Shown here piece after piece: positions 16,946 through 26,000 of a DNA stretch of 29,412 nt. A program made the translations under genes and the position numbers. The notes below the pieces were generated by a model that worked only from the letters and a program-made list of their open reading frames with translations, did no database searches and was not told the DNA's origin. The DNA comes from an uncultured Propionivibrio sp. (GTDB lineage: Bacteria; Pseudomonadota; Gammaproteobacteria; Burkholderiales; Rhodocyclaceae), in the NCBI GenBank assembly GCA_938040985.1, contig CALHZD010000146.1, forward strand, positions 1 through 29,412. Reading direction: 5' to 3'. Position 1 is the stretch's first letter. Each line of letters starts with the position of its first letter.

Positions 16946-17478
16946 ACAAACATTTTTACTCCAAACCTCCGAAAAAAAATCTAAGCCATCCAGGTCGCCC
17001 GCAAAACCGCTGCTGCGCGCGATATGTCGCCGACGGTCGGGGTTTTACCCTGCTGGAGATGCTGGTGGTGCTCGTTATCATTGGCCTGCTTGTCAGCCTG
17101 GTCGGGCCGCGCCTGTTTGCCAAAGTTGATGCAGCCAAGGCGCAGACGGCCGCAGCCCAGATCAAACTGCTGCGCGGCGCGATCGAAACCATGCGGATGG
17201 ATATTAATGTCTATCCGAGCGAAGAGCAGGGGTTGCGTTTGCTCACCGATGCGCCAAACGAGCCGGAGATGAAACGGCGCTGGAAAGGCCCTTATCTGGA
17301 AGGTGCGGTACCGCTTGACCCCTGGGGCAATCCCTACCAGTATCGCCCGCCGGAAGCCAGCGGCCAGCCGTTCACGCTGATCTCGTTGGGCGGTGACGGC
17401 AAACCGGGCGGCGAAGGCGTCGACCAGGACATCGGCGGCGATACCGCGACCAGTCGCAATTACGGTAAGTCGCAGTGA
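16942..17478 (+). CDS. gspG: Major pseudopilin GspG
   Basis: A 178-residue prepilin, the main subunit of the type II pseudopilus. The prepilin peptidase site is G|FTLLEMLVVLVIIGLL, with glycine at residue 34 and the required glutamate at +5. The leader before it is long and basic (34 residues versus a usual 6-10), so translation could begin further in, though no better start is obvious. The C-terminal GspG hallmarks are present: YPSEEQGL, WKGPYLEG, PLDPWGNPYQYRPP and a GGDGKPGGEG calcium-site loop. It starts inside the gspF stop and is followed by the minor pseudopilins. Confidence 0.95.
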   Translation: MNKHFYSKPPKKNLSHPGRPQNRCCARYVADGRGFTLLEMLVVLVIIGLLVSLVGPRLFAKVDAAKAQTAAAQIKLLRGAIETMRMDINVYPSEEQGLRLLTDAPNEPEMKRRWKGPYLEGAVPLDPWGNPYQYRPPEASGQPFTLISLGGDGKPGGEGVDQDIGGDTATSRNYGKSQ

Positions 17479-17515
17479 ATCTCCATCATGGCGAAGACAG
17501 CGCCGCTGCCAGATG

Positions 17516-17956
17516 ATGTCCAGAGTGCGGACAGAGCGCAGTGCGGCGGGCTTCACGCTGCTCGAAGTCCTCTTTGTGATTTTCATCGTCGGTCTGTTGA
17601 CTTCCTTGCTGGCGCCGCGCATCGGGGCCAGTCTCAGCAGCTTCGAAGCGGTATCCCAGCGCCGGCTGATCGAAGATCAACTGTTGCAATTACCCCGCCG
17701 CGTTCGTTACATCGGGCGCGGACTGGAACTGCCGCGCGACCAGGGGAAAAAGGATATCGGCGACGGCGCGCCGGCGTTGCGGCTTCCCGATGGATGGACG
17801 GCCGACATACAACCGCCGCTGGTCATTTCGCCAGTGGGCGCCTGTTCCGCGGCTGTCATCAAGCTGGTCTATACCGACAGTCCGGCAGCTTCCGCGCGTT
17901 ATGGCATTCACGAGATCAGCTGTGAAATCGAAAAACTGGCGGACGCGGCGGACTGA
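17516..17956 (+). CDS. gspH: Minor pseudopilin, GspH-like
   Basis: A 146-residue type IV prepilin-like protein. A short leader ends in AAG|FTLLEVLFVIFIVGLLTSLL, with Glu at +5. The start is ATG at 17516 (another directly before at 17513); neither has a strong ribosome binding site. The C-terminal domain is short, with a single cysteine pair (in PVGACSA and ISCEIE) that could form a disulfide. By position between gspG and gspI it is GspH, but sequence alone supports only a minor pseudopilin. It overlaps the start of gspI by about 35 nt. Confidence 0.82.
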   Translation: MSRVRTERSAAGFTLLEVLFVIFIVGLLTSLLAPRIGASLSSFEAVSQRRLIEDQLLQLPRRVRYIGRGLELPRDQGKKDIGDGAPALRLPDGWTADIQPPLVISPVGACSAAVIKLVYTDSPAASARYGIHEISCEIEKLADAAD

Positions 17957-18380
17957 CGGCCGTGAGCGCGGTTTCGGCCTGCTGGAAGCCCTGGTTGCAC
18001 TCGTCCTGCTTTCCAGCATCGGCTTTACGCTGCTTGCCTGGGTGCAGCAAAACCTTGATACCCTGCAACGTATGCGCGGTTTCTATGCAGAACAGGAAGC
18101 GCGCAAACTGGTCGCGGAATGGCTGCATTCACTCAATCCGATGGAACGGCCGAACGGCGAAGCGTCGATCGGCGAAACGATCCGGCTGGAATGGAAAACC
18201 GCGCCGCAGGGCAACGCGATCAGGCAGATGGGCTACCCTCGGGGCGTCGGCATCTATGACGTACAGCTCTACAATATTGACGTATCCGTTTACCGTCGTG
18301 AAGAAACACAGCCCTGGTTCGTCGAAACCGTTACCGGCGTCGGCTACAGGAAAGAGCGCACGATGGATATGCCGTTCTGA
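17922..18380 (+). CDS. gspI: Minor pseudopilin, GspI-like
   Basis: A 152-residue protein if begun at GTG 17922, which has GAGA shortly upstream and gives a 17-residue leader; an ATG at 17901 is the alternative. The cleavage site is ERG|FGLLEALVALVLLSSIG with Glu at +5. GspI is one of the tip-complex minor pseudopilins (with GspJ and GspK) that start pseudopilus assembly. The gene overlaps gspH upstream and shares its stop region with the gspJ start (TGATG), so the set is translationally coupled. Confidence 0.83.
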   Translation: MKSKNWRTRRTDGRERGFGLLEALVALVLLSSIGFTLLAWVQQNLDTLQRMRGFYAEQEARKLVAEWLHSLNPMERPNGEASIGETIRLEWKTAPQGNAIRQMGYPRGVGIYDVQLYNIDVSVYRREETQPWFVETVTGVGYRKERTMDMPF

Positions 18381-19099
18381 TGAAGCGGCGACGGCCTCTT
18401 GCGGCCTCTCACGCCGCGTTTTTCCGCGGTTTCGGCCGTAACCTGCGGTTCCGGCGCGCAGCGTGGCATTCGGCAAGCGGTTTTACGCTCGTCGAAGTCA
18501 TAGTTGCGCTGGTGGTCACCAGTCTATTAGTTGCCGTGCTGATGGGGGCGCTATTTTATATGTATCGCGTGCAGGAAAGCCTGCAGGATGAACTTGTCAC
18601 GCGAGAAAAAGTGCTCAGGACGAGAGCCTGGTTTGAGGACGTGCTTTCTGCCTGCTTGCCCATCAAGGCCGATTCCGGCCTGACCAATGTGCCTTTTTCC
18701 GGCAGCACGACCGAAATCCGCTGTGAGACAACGCAGTCCCTGCGTCCTATGCTTGGCAACGCGCCTGTGCCCGTGCACCTCTCTTTAGTGCGCGAAGGCC
18801 AGCGGACTCAGCTTGCCTACGACGAATACCGCCCCAGTCCGGATGCCGCCGAAAGTACGCGCCTTACGCTCGCGGAATGGGAAGAGGCTGAGGTCGAATT
18901 TCGTTTTGCCGATCATGACGGCAAAGAAAGCGAACGCTGGCCGAAAGAGAATGGTCACCAGGAGGAAACGCTGCCTGCGCTGGTCATGCTGCGCATCAGG
19001 CAAAAAGATACGCCGGAACATGTCTGGATCGTCGGGCTGCGCAACGACCCATGGTTTGAACCGCCGCGAAAAATGCCTTTCGGCCTGGAACTCAAATGA
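18380..19099 (+). CDS. gspJ: Minor pseudopilin, GspJ-like
   Basis: A 239-residue prepilin-like protein. The peptidase site is SASG|FTLVEVIVALVVTSLLVAVL, glycine at residue 34, Glu at +5; the leader is long and arginine-rich, like that of GspG. The size and the large C-terminal beta domain fit GspJ, the middle subunit of the pseudopilus tip. The ATG overlaps the gspI stop and the gene runs 4 nt into gspK. Confidence 0.85.
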   Translation: MKRRRPLAASHAAFFRGFGRNLRFRRAAWHSASGFTLVEVIVALVVTSLLVAVLMGALFYMYRVQESLQDELVTREKVLRTRAWFEDVLSACLPIKADSGLTNVPFSGSTTEIRCETTQSLRPMLGNAPVPVHLSLVREGQRTQLAYDEYRPSPDAAESTRLTLAEWEEAEVEFRFADHDGKESERWPKENGHQEETLPALVMLRIRQKDTPEHVWIVGLRNDPWFEPPRKMPFGLELK

Positions 19100-20157
19100 G
19101 GCAGCTTTTTGTGACAAAACCGCCGCGCCGCCAGAAAGGTTACATTCTGGCGCTGAATATCGCCGTTCTGGCATTGATGCTGATTGGCGCGGCCTACATG
19201 GAAAACCGTATTTCCTTGGCCAGAGACCTTGCCCGCGCCGAAAAGCAGCGGATCGACGGCGAGTTTGCCGTCGCTTCGGCCAAGGCGCGGGTGCTTTACC
19301 TGCTGAGCGCCGCGCCGCGCAGCCGCTTCGGCCTGGGCGTGCTGCCGAACGCCAGCATTGCGCTCGACGGAACGCCATATCGTATCGGCCGGGATGTCAT
19401 CGTAAACCTGCAAGACATCAAAGGCTTGTTCAGCCTCAATACGCTGGCGCTGGAGGGCAATGGGCGCACCCTGCTCGAACGCCTGCTGGCAACCTACGAC
19501 CTTGATGGAGAAACCGTGGGTCGCCTGGCCGACACCTTGCTCGACTATCGTGACGGCGACGATCTGCGCCATATTAACGGCGCCGAAAAAGAAGATTACG
19601 CGCACGCCGGCAAAGCCGGCGATATCCGCAACGCTGATTTTTTATCGCCGACCGAGATTTCCCGGGTGCTTGGTTTTTCAGAAATTTTCCAGCTCTGGCC
19701 GGAAACGGGATCGCTGGTTGATCATCTGCATGTTTCGCGCGTTCTTCTGTTCAATCCCAACACGGCCGACTGGCGCATCCTCGTTGCCATGACCGGCATC
19801 CCGGCCGAGCTGGCGCAAAACCTTGTGGCTTCGCGCCGGCGGGGAGAAACTCCAGATATCTCGCAGCTTCTGCTTTCCGGAACATCCAGCAACCCGTTTT
19901 CCGGCGCAGTCATGACAACGCTCTTCCCTTCGGAAACGATCATCGTCACACTGCGTTACGTCGGCAGTCCGAGCGGAGTGCGTATGGCGGTCAAACATAC
20001 GCCGACCTTCGCCCATTCGCCCTGGATCGTCCAATACTCATACCGCGTTCCGCTGCCTGCGCTGACGCAGAAAGAAATCGAAGCCTTGCCCGAATTGCCG
20101 CCGCTCTCATCGGTACGCGACCTGAGCGCACCATATCAAGTACAATTGCCGTTTTGA
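19096..20157 (+). CDS. gspK: Minor pseudopilin, GspK-like
   Basis: A 353-residue protein that caps the pseudopilus tip. The N-terminal site is QKG|YILALNIAVLALMLIGAA, lacking Glu at +5, as expected for GspK, which sits at the very tip. The family block LLDYRDGDD followed by INGAEKEDY (about residues 150-170) corresponds to the DW-D-D...GAE-Y calcium-binding region, and NPNTADWRILVAMTG (about 217-231) is the helix-hairpin-helix-like segment near the C-terminus. It begins in the gspJ stop (ATGA). Its end is 60 nt before gspL, the largest gap inside the run. Confidence 0.9.
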   Translation: MRQLFVTKPPRRQKGYILALNIAVLALMLIGAAYMENRISLARDLARAEKQRIDGEFAVASAKARVLYLLSAAPRSRFGLGVLPNASIALDGTPYRIGRDVIVNLQDIKGLFSLNTLALEGNGRTLLERLLATYDLDGETVGRLADTLLDYRDGDDLRHINGAEKEDYAHAGKAGDIRNADFLSPTEISRVLGFSEIFQLWPETGSLVDHLHVSRVLLFNPNTADWRILVAMTGIPAELAQNLVASRRRGETPDISQLLLSGTSSNPFSGAVMTTLFPSETIIVTLRYVGSPSGVRMAVKHTPTFAHSPWIVQYSYRVPLPALTQKEIEALPELPPLSSVRDLSAPYQVQLPF

Positions 20158-20217
20158 TTGAAGAGTCATGGACTTGCGCACGAAACCCGATGCGTAACGG
20201 AAAGTTGAGAGGCGGTT

Positions 20218-21471
20218 TTGTTCGGAACGCTGTTGGTAAAAATGAAGCAAATGCGCGCAGAGCGTTCGCCGCGCCGTTCCCGCCTGTTCGACGCTTGCCT
20301 GAAGTTTTTTGGCTGGAAGCGCGACTTGCTGACCGTGCCGCGCAGCCAGGCGCGCTGGCTGAAACTCGACGTGCGCGGCGTGCCGCCGCGTTTTTTGACT
20401 TCCGCCCTGGCGTTACAGCTCAACCAGTTGCTGGGCGCGGGGCGCTATGGCTTTTGCTATCGCGTATTCGACGACACGGCGCATCTTTGGTACTGGGATG
20501 AGTCGCCGGAGGGCGCGCTGGCGGCCGCCTGGGGCGAAAAAAAATGCGACGCCGAATATGCGCCCTGGCCGGAATCCCTGCTGCGCCCGGCGCTGGCTGA
20601 TGGCGTCCACCTGCTCGATTGCCTGGATGGCTGCGAAGCGGTTTCGGTTGTTGGCGGCCGTTTGGCAAAAACGCGCTGGTTCGCCGCGCCACCGGATGAC
20701 GCACAATGGCGCGCGTTTGCCCGCGATGCGGGGTTTGACCCAGAGCGCTATCTCTTGCCGCCCGCGCGAAGCCTGCGCCTGGGCAAAACGCCGGAACCGG
20801 GCTGGAAACTTTCCACGCGGCTCATCCGGCCGATTCCTCCCGTCGTCTGGCTGTCTGCCGCCGTAGTCGCCCTCGTCGGCGCCGTCGTCGTTGCCTTTGG
20901 CATTTACAGTCTCAAACTCAGCTGGGCAATCGCCTCCGAACGGGCGGCCTACAAAAAAATAACCACCGAGCACGCCGAAACCATTGCGCTGCAAAAGCGG
21001 ATCGACCGCAGCACCGAATTCCTCGACGCCTTCGATGGCGTGCGGCCGTCCTGGACGCAGCTCGAACTGATGCAGGCGGTTGCCGATGCCGGTCTTATTT
21101 CCGAATCAACCCGGATTTATCTGACGGAATGGGAATATCGCGGCGACCGGCTGCGCCTGCAATTCGCCGTTCCCGCCGACAACTTCAGCCTCGGCCTGTT
21201 TCTCGGTGTGCTGGAAAGCCTGCCGGCGTTCAGGGAAATCCGCCTGATCACCGACTCGCCGCCCGGCACGGTCGGTATCCAGGCGCGTGTGGCGGAAACC
21301 CCGCCTACGGCGGATGCCGGCGAGGCGCCGGAAAAAGAGCCGCAGAAAAAAACCGGCGCAACGCTCGCCGCGCCCGCTGCGGGCGCCGATGCCCCGGCCG
21401 CCGTGCCGAAAGATGAAGCGATGCGGGAAGAACAATTGACGGAAGGGAAGGCGGCGCATGGCGGATCGTAA
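20218..21471 (+). CDS. gspL: Type II secretion assembly protein, GspL/PilN-like
   Basis: A 417-residue bitopic inner-membrane protein. The start is TTG at 20218, chosen because GAGAGG lies 5 nt upstream. It has a cytoplasmic region of about 200 residues, a single membrane helix at about 205-230, a coiled-coil-like segment, and a periplasmic PilN-like domain (about 255-355). The cytoplasmic part is weakly conserved but has the size of the GspL actin-like domain, which docks the GspE ATPase. An Ala/Pro/Glu-rich tail (about 358-417) follows the periplasmic domain. It overlaps the next gene by 14 nt. GspL identity rests on layout and position more than on motifs. Confidence 0.72.
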   Translation: MFGTLLVKMKQMRAERSPRRSRLFDACLKFFGWKRDLLTVPRSQARWLKLDVRGVPPRFLTSALALQLNQLLGAGRYGFCYRVFDDTAHLWYWDESPEGALAAAWGEKKCDAEYAPWPESLLRPALADGVHLLDCLDGCEAVSVVGGRLAKTRWFAAPPDDAQWRAFARDAGFDPERYLLPPARSLRLGKTPEPGWKLSTRLIRPIPPVVWLSAAVVALVGAVVVAFGIYSLKLSWAIASERAAYKKITTEHAETIALQKRIDRSTEFLDAFDGVRPSWTQLELMQAVADAGLISESTRIYLTEWEYRGDRLRLQFAVPADNFSLGLFLGVLESLPAFREIRLITDSPPGTVGIQARVAETPPTADAGEAPEKEPQKKTGATLAAPAAGADAPAAVPKDEAMREEQLTEGKAAHGGS

Positions 21472-22570
21472 AGACGCATTGCTCAGGCAAGTCCGTGCGC
21501 TGGCGGACGAAGTGCGCGCAAACCGCAAGCTGCAATACGGCCTGCTCGCCATTGCCGCCATTATTATTGTCGAACTGGGGCTGGACTGGTCGGACGCGAT
21601 TTCTGCCCGCGAGCGCCGCTTGCAGGAACTGCGTACCGAATTGCGCCAGTTGCGCGGGCAATCGCGCGATGAGGCGGCGTTGAAAGCGACCCTGGCCGAT
21701 CTCGAAAAGCAGCAGGCGGCAATCGAAAAACGCCTCTGGACCGTTTCTTCCGACCCGGTCGGCCAGGCAAAGCTTAAAGACTGGCTGATGACGCTGGCCA
21801 AAGATACCGGCGCCAAAGAATTCAAACTTGTCCTCGCCACGCCCAAGGCCATTGGCGAGCGCACGGCGGCGGGCGTTGCCGGCGACAAGGAAAACGCGCT
21901 GGGGCTGCGCGAATTTCGCGCTGACATCGGTTTCGTGTTTACGCCGGAAACGCTTGAGCGGATGCTCTATGCCATTGAAAGCGGCGAAACGCTGGCCAGC
22001 GTCGAATCCTTAAGCGTCGTTTCCCGCACGCGCAAAGCCGAACTGGGCGTCAGCGTCGTCATGCGCCTCGGTCAGCCGATGGATGCCGCCGAAGCGGCGC
22101 GCGCCGCTGCCCGGTTGAATGAAACCGCCGGGCAAAGCAAGGCCGAAGGCGGCGAAGAACGGGCGGCCGCCATGTCCGCTGCTGCGGCTCCCGTAGCACA
22201 GCCCCAAGCACAACCACAAACACAAACTGCACTGGCCGTCGCGCCTATGCCGCCGGCGCTTGCCGTTCCGGGTGCGGGAGCGCAAAACAGCGAATCGCCG
22301 CCACCGTTACCGGACGCGTCGCCTGCATCGGCGCACGCCCCAGCGCCGGCCGCCAGCAGTCCGCCAGTTCCCGAATCCGCCGGTCGTCCGCCGATCCCGG
22401 CAAATATATCACCGCCACCTTCTGCCGAAAGCGGGGCATTGCCGCCATCGTCCGGTATGCCGCTTGCGCAGCCCGTTGAGAAACCGCCTCTCGATCTGTC
22501 ACAACCGCCGGCCATGCCGCAGCCGCCGTCAGGGCAGGGCGGCAGGGCGGCAGGAGGCCAGCCGCAATGA
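21458..22570 (+). CDS. gspM: Type II secretion assembly protein, GspM/PilO-like, with long Pro/Ala tail
   Basis: A 370-residue protein with a short cytoplasmic N-terminus, one membrane helix (about 27-45), a charged coiled coil (about 48-95) and a small ferredoxin-like periplasmic domain (to about 205), the GspM/PilO layout. After that comes about 165 residues made almost only of Ala, Pro, Gln and Ser, unusual because GspM proteins normally stop near 160-200 residues. The start at 21458 has GAAGGGAAGG upstream and overlaps gspL. The stop overlaps the next start (ATGA). It would bind GspL in the inner membrane and help connect to the secretin. Confidence 0.75.
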   Translation: MADRKDALLRQVRALADEVRANRKLQYGLLAIAAIIIVELGLDWSDAISARERRLQELRTELRQLRGQSRDEAALKATLADLEKQQAAIEKRLWTVSSDPVGQAKLKDWLMTLAKDTGAKEFKLVLATPKAIGERTAAGVAGDKENALGLREFRADIGFVFTPETLERMLYAIESGETLASVESLSVVSRTRKAELGVSVVMRLGQPMDAAEAARAAARLNETAGQSKAEGGEERAAAMSAAAAPVAQPQAQPQTQTALAVAPMPPALAVPGAGAQNSESPPPLPDASPASAHAPAPAASSPPVPESAGRPPIPANISPPPSAESGALPPSSGMPLAQPVEKPPLDLSQPPAMPQPPSGQGGRAAGGQPQ

Positions 22571-23031
22571 CCAAACCCGTGCTGCTGCGCCTCCTCAGCC
22601 TGCTGGGGGCGGTATGGCTGGTCACAGCGCTCGTCGTCTGGCTGCTGGCCGACCCGTCGGATAATCTCGTTGTTACGCGCGGTGGTCGCGGCGGCGCCCG
22701 CACGGACTACAATCTTGCCCTGCGCGACCTGCGCCCGGCCGCACAGACCCTGGAGAAAAACCCGCTCTGGGGGCTTCGCCGCGACGGCTCCGTTGCACCC
22801 AAGCCCGAGGCGAAAAAGGCCGAGGAAAAACCGCCTGAATGGCATGTTATTGCACTGGTTGCCAAGGAAAATGAAAAACACCTCCTGATCCGCATCGTCG
22901 GCCAGCCGTCGGTCACGGTCAGGGAAAACGAGCGCCTGCCTGACGGCCGTCGCGTCATTCGTATCGAACCCAAGCTGTACGTCGTGGAAAACGCCGACGG
23001 CGAAGAAGAAAACGTCATTCTGACATTCTGA
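22567..23031 (+). CDS. GspC/PilP-like inner-membrane linker protein
   Basis: A 154-residue protein with one N-terminal membrane helix (about 7-28), a short linker with NPLWGL, and a beta-rich domain from about 88. This domain (WHVIALVAKE...LLIRIVGQ...VRENERLPDGRRVIRIEP...LYVV) follows the pattern of the GspC homology region and of PilP, which contact the secretin N0 domain. It ends without a PDZ or coiled-coil region, so it is shorter than most GspC. Position immediately before the secretin gene supports this linker role. I leave the symbol blank because GspC and PilP cannot be separated by eye. Confidence 0.65.
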   Translation: MTKPVLLRLLSLLGAVWLVTALVVWLLADPSDNLVVTRGGRGGARTDYNLALRDLRPAAQTLEKNPLWGLRRDGSVAPKPEAKKAEEKPPEWHVIALVAKENEKHLLIRIVGQPSVTVRENERLPDGRRVIRIEPKLYVVENADGEEENVILTF

Positions 23032-23065
23032 ACATGCCCAATTACCAGCCCCTCTTTAGCTCATA

Positions 23066-26000
23066 GTGAATTCGCTCATGCACGACCACATCCTCACCGC
23101 CGACCGTTCCCTGATGCCGCCGCTGCCCGTGCGCCGCGTTCCTGCGCGGCGTGCGGCGAATCTGGCGTTCCTCGCCTGTCTGTTTCTGACCGGCTGTGCC
23201 GAAACGCCCTTCGTCCGCTCGTCGCTGCCCATCGAAAGGCGGGACAAAACGCACGAAACCGTGATCACCGGGCAGATGCACGAAGATCGGCGCACAGCCT
23301 TTTATCAGACGCCGCCGCCGGCTGCCGCCGAAAAAAATATTGCCGGCAATGCGCCGCCGCCGACCAACCTGAAAAAAAGCGGCGAAAAGGGCGTGACGCT
23401 TAACCTGCAAAGCATGCCGCTGCCAGAGTTCGTCAATGCCGTTTTTGGCGCGGTGCTCAAGCTCAATGTTTCCATCGATCCGCAAGTCGCGCAGCGCACG
23501 GATATGGTCAGCCTGCGCAGCGGCGCGCCGATGGACGCAGACCAGATCTTTGCCGCCGCGCAGGCCGTACTGCGTTCTTATGGCATTGCCGCGCAGGAAT
23601 TCAATGGACTCGTCCGTGTCGTACCGGAAAACAGTCAGAGCGGCTATCTGCCCGAAATCCGACGCGGCCGCGCCATGCCCGACGTACCGGAAAGTCTGCG
23701 CCCGGTTTTCTTTCTGGTCGAACTGGAGCACACGCAATCGACCCAGGCGGTGACCTGGCTGCGCACGCTGTTCGGCAACCGGGTCACCGCCACCGAGGAC
23801 GCGCGGCGCAACATGATTCTGCTCAGCGGCCAGTCGGACGCCATCCGCACCGCGCTCGAAGCGATCCAGCTGCTCGATCAGCCGCAGATGCGCGGGCGCT
23901 ACAGCGTGCGTATCGCGCCGGTTTTCTGGTCGGCCGAAGAAATGGCGCGCCGTCTGGTCGATTTGCTCACTGCCGAAGGCTATGCCGCCTCGACGCTGTC
24001 GTCCTCGCCCTCGCCGGTGCTGGTCGTGCCGGTGGCGCCGATCAATTCGGTCATCGTTTTCGCCGCCAACCAGCAAATCCTCGAACATACCCTGCACTGG
24101 GCGCAGGAGCTTGACCAGACGCCGCCGAGCCGCAGCGGCGGCTACATCACCTACCACGTGCGCAACGTCGATGCCACCGACCTGGCGGCCACTCTCGCGC
24201 AAGTCATGGGCGAGAGCGCTGCAACTTCGGAACCGGCAGCGACGCCGGTGCCTGCCGCATCAGGCGCCGCCGCCGTGCCCGGCGCCGCGGCGACGCCGGC
24301 ATCCTCCGCAGTACGCCAGAATCCCGGCTCGCGCGTCGTCGTCAACAAAGCGGGGAACAGCATCATCATCAAGACGACGCCGACCGAATACCAGCAATGG
24401 TACGGCCTGCTTCAGGAACTCGACCGCCCGGCGCGCGCCGCGCTGGTGATGGCGACGATCGCGGAAATTCGCCTGAATAGAAACGACACCTTCGGTTTCA
24501 ACTGGATGCTCCAGCAGTTCCAGCTGCACGGTCACAATATCAGTACCGGCACTTCTCTGCCGGTGCTTCCGGGTACGTCCGTTGAAGCTGGTACTTTCCG
24601 TATCGGGATGGCGACGCTGAAGGGCGACCCGCGCGCCTTGCTGAGTCTGCTATCGACCGAAAACCGCATCAAGGTGCTTTCCAACCCCAGCCTCATGGCG
24701 CGCAACGGCGAGACGGCCACCATCCAGGTCGGCACCGACGTGCCGATCCTGAGCAGCCAGATCACCACGCCGGTTGGCAACGCGGGCGGGGCTGCGAATC
24801 CTCCTTCGGTGGCCAGCCTGCAAACCGTGCAATATCGCCAGACTGGCGTTATGCTGAAAGTCAAGCCCGTCATCCACGCCGGCGGCCGCATCGAGATCGA
24901 CGTGACGCAGGAGGTGAGTCTTGTACAAGGTGCGACCTCGGAAAGCGGTGCACAAAGACAACAAAACCTGACGCCGCCGGTGCTGTCACGCAAAATCGAT
25001 ACCAAAGTTAGCGTCTCCGACGGCAACACCATCGTCCTCGGCGGCCTCATACAGGACCAGACGTCGGAAGGAAAATCCGGCATCCCCTTCCTCAAGGACA
25101 TTCCCTATCTCGGCGCGCTCTTCCGCACCAGTATGGGGAAGGCGGTCGATCGCACGGAGCTGATCGTTTTGCTGACGCCCTACGTTATTGAAGACGATTT
25201 CGACGCCAACGCTATTACCGACACCTTCCGCGACCAGTTTTCCTGGGCGCAGGAGATCAAACCCAGGGATCTTTCCACAAAAAATACCGGCGACGCGCTG
25301 ACCGAAAACGCCGTGCAGCCGCCGGCGCCCGTCGAGCGCCGCCCCGTACCGGGCAGCGAGGCCAGTAGCGGAACGGGCAGCGAAGCCGGCAATGGCGCAG
25401 GCAGTGCGGGCAGTGCCGGACTGGCCGACACCGGCGGCAGCCGCCGTTTCAGCGGTGGATTCGGCGAGGCGGGGGCACAGGGGGCGCAAAACAGCGCGGC
25501 GCCGACCGCCGTGCCGACCACGCGCCCGAACGCCGGGGTAACGCCCGAGGACGCGCCGCCCCCGTCCTACCGCTCCCGTCCCTACCACCTCACCGACCTG
25601 AGTGAGGCAAAAAATGCGGCTCAGAACGCGCGGCGGCGGTCGGCAAATGCGGCGCATGAGCAGTCGCGCATCTTTGTCCCGCCCGACGACCTGCCCAAAA
25701 CGGGCGCGCCCGACAAACCCGCTGCGGCTACCACAGCCGCGGCGCCGGCTGCAGCCGCTTCCGGCGCGGCTTCTTCTGCGGCACACTCCGCTACACCGAC
25801 GGCGCGGCGAAGCGCCGCGTCGGGGGCGCCAGCGTCCGGTCAGCAGGGCGCGGCTACCACTACGCCGGCTGGCACATCAGCTAATACGCCGGCCGGCGCA
25901 ACGCGCAATGCACCGGCGGGTGCCTCGCCCAATGCCGCGTCCGAGGGCGGGCGCAAACCGGTGACTGACGAAGCCATGAAAAAAGAACTGCTCGAACTCA

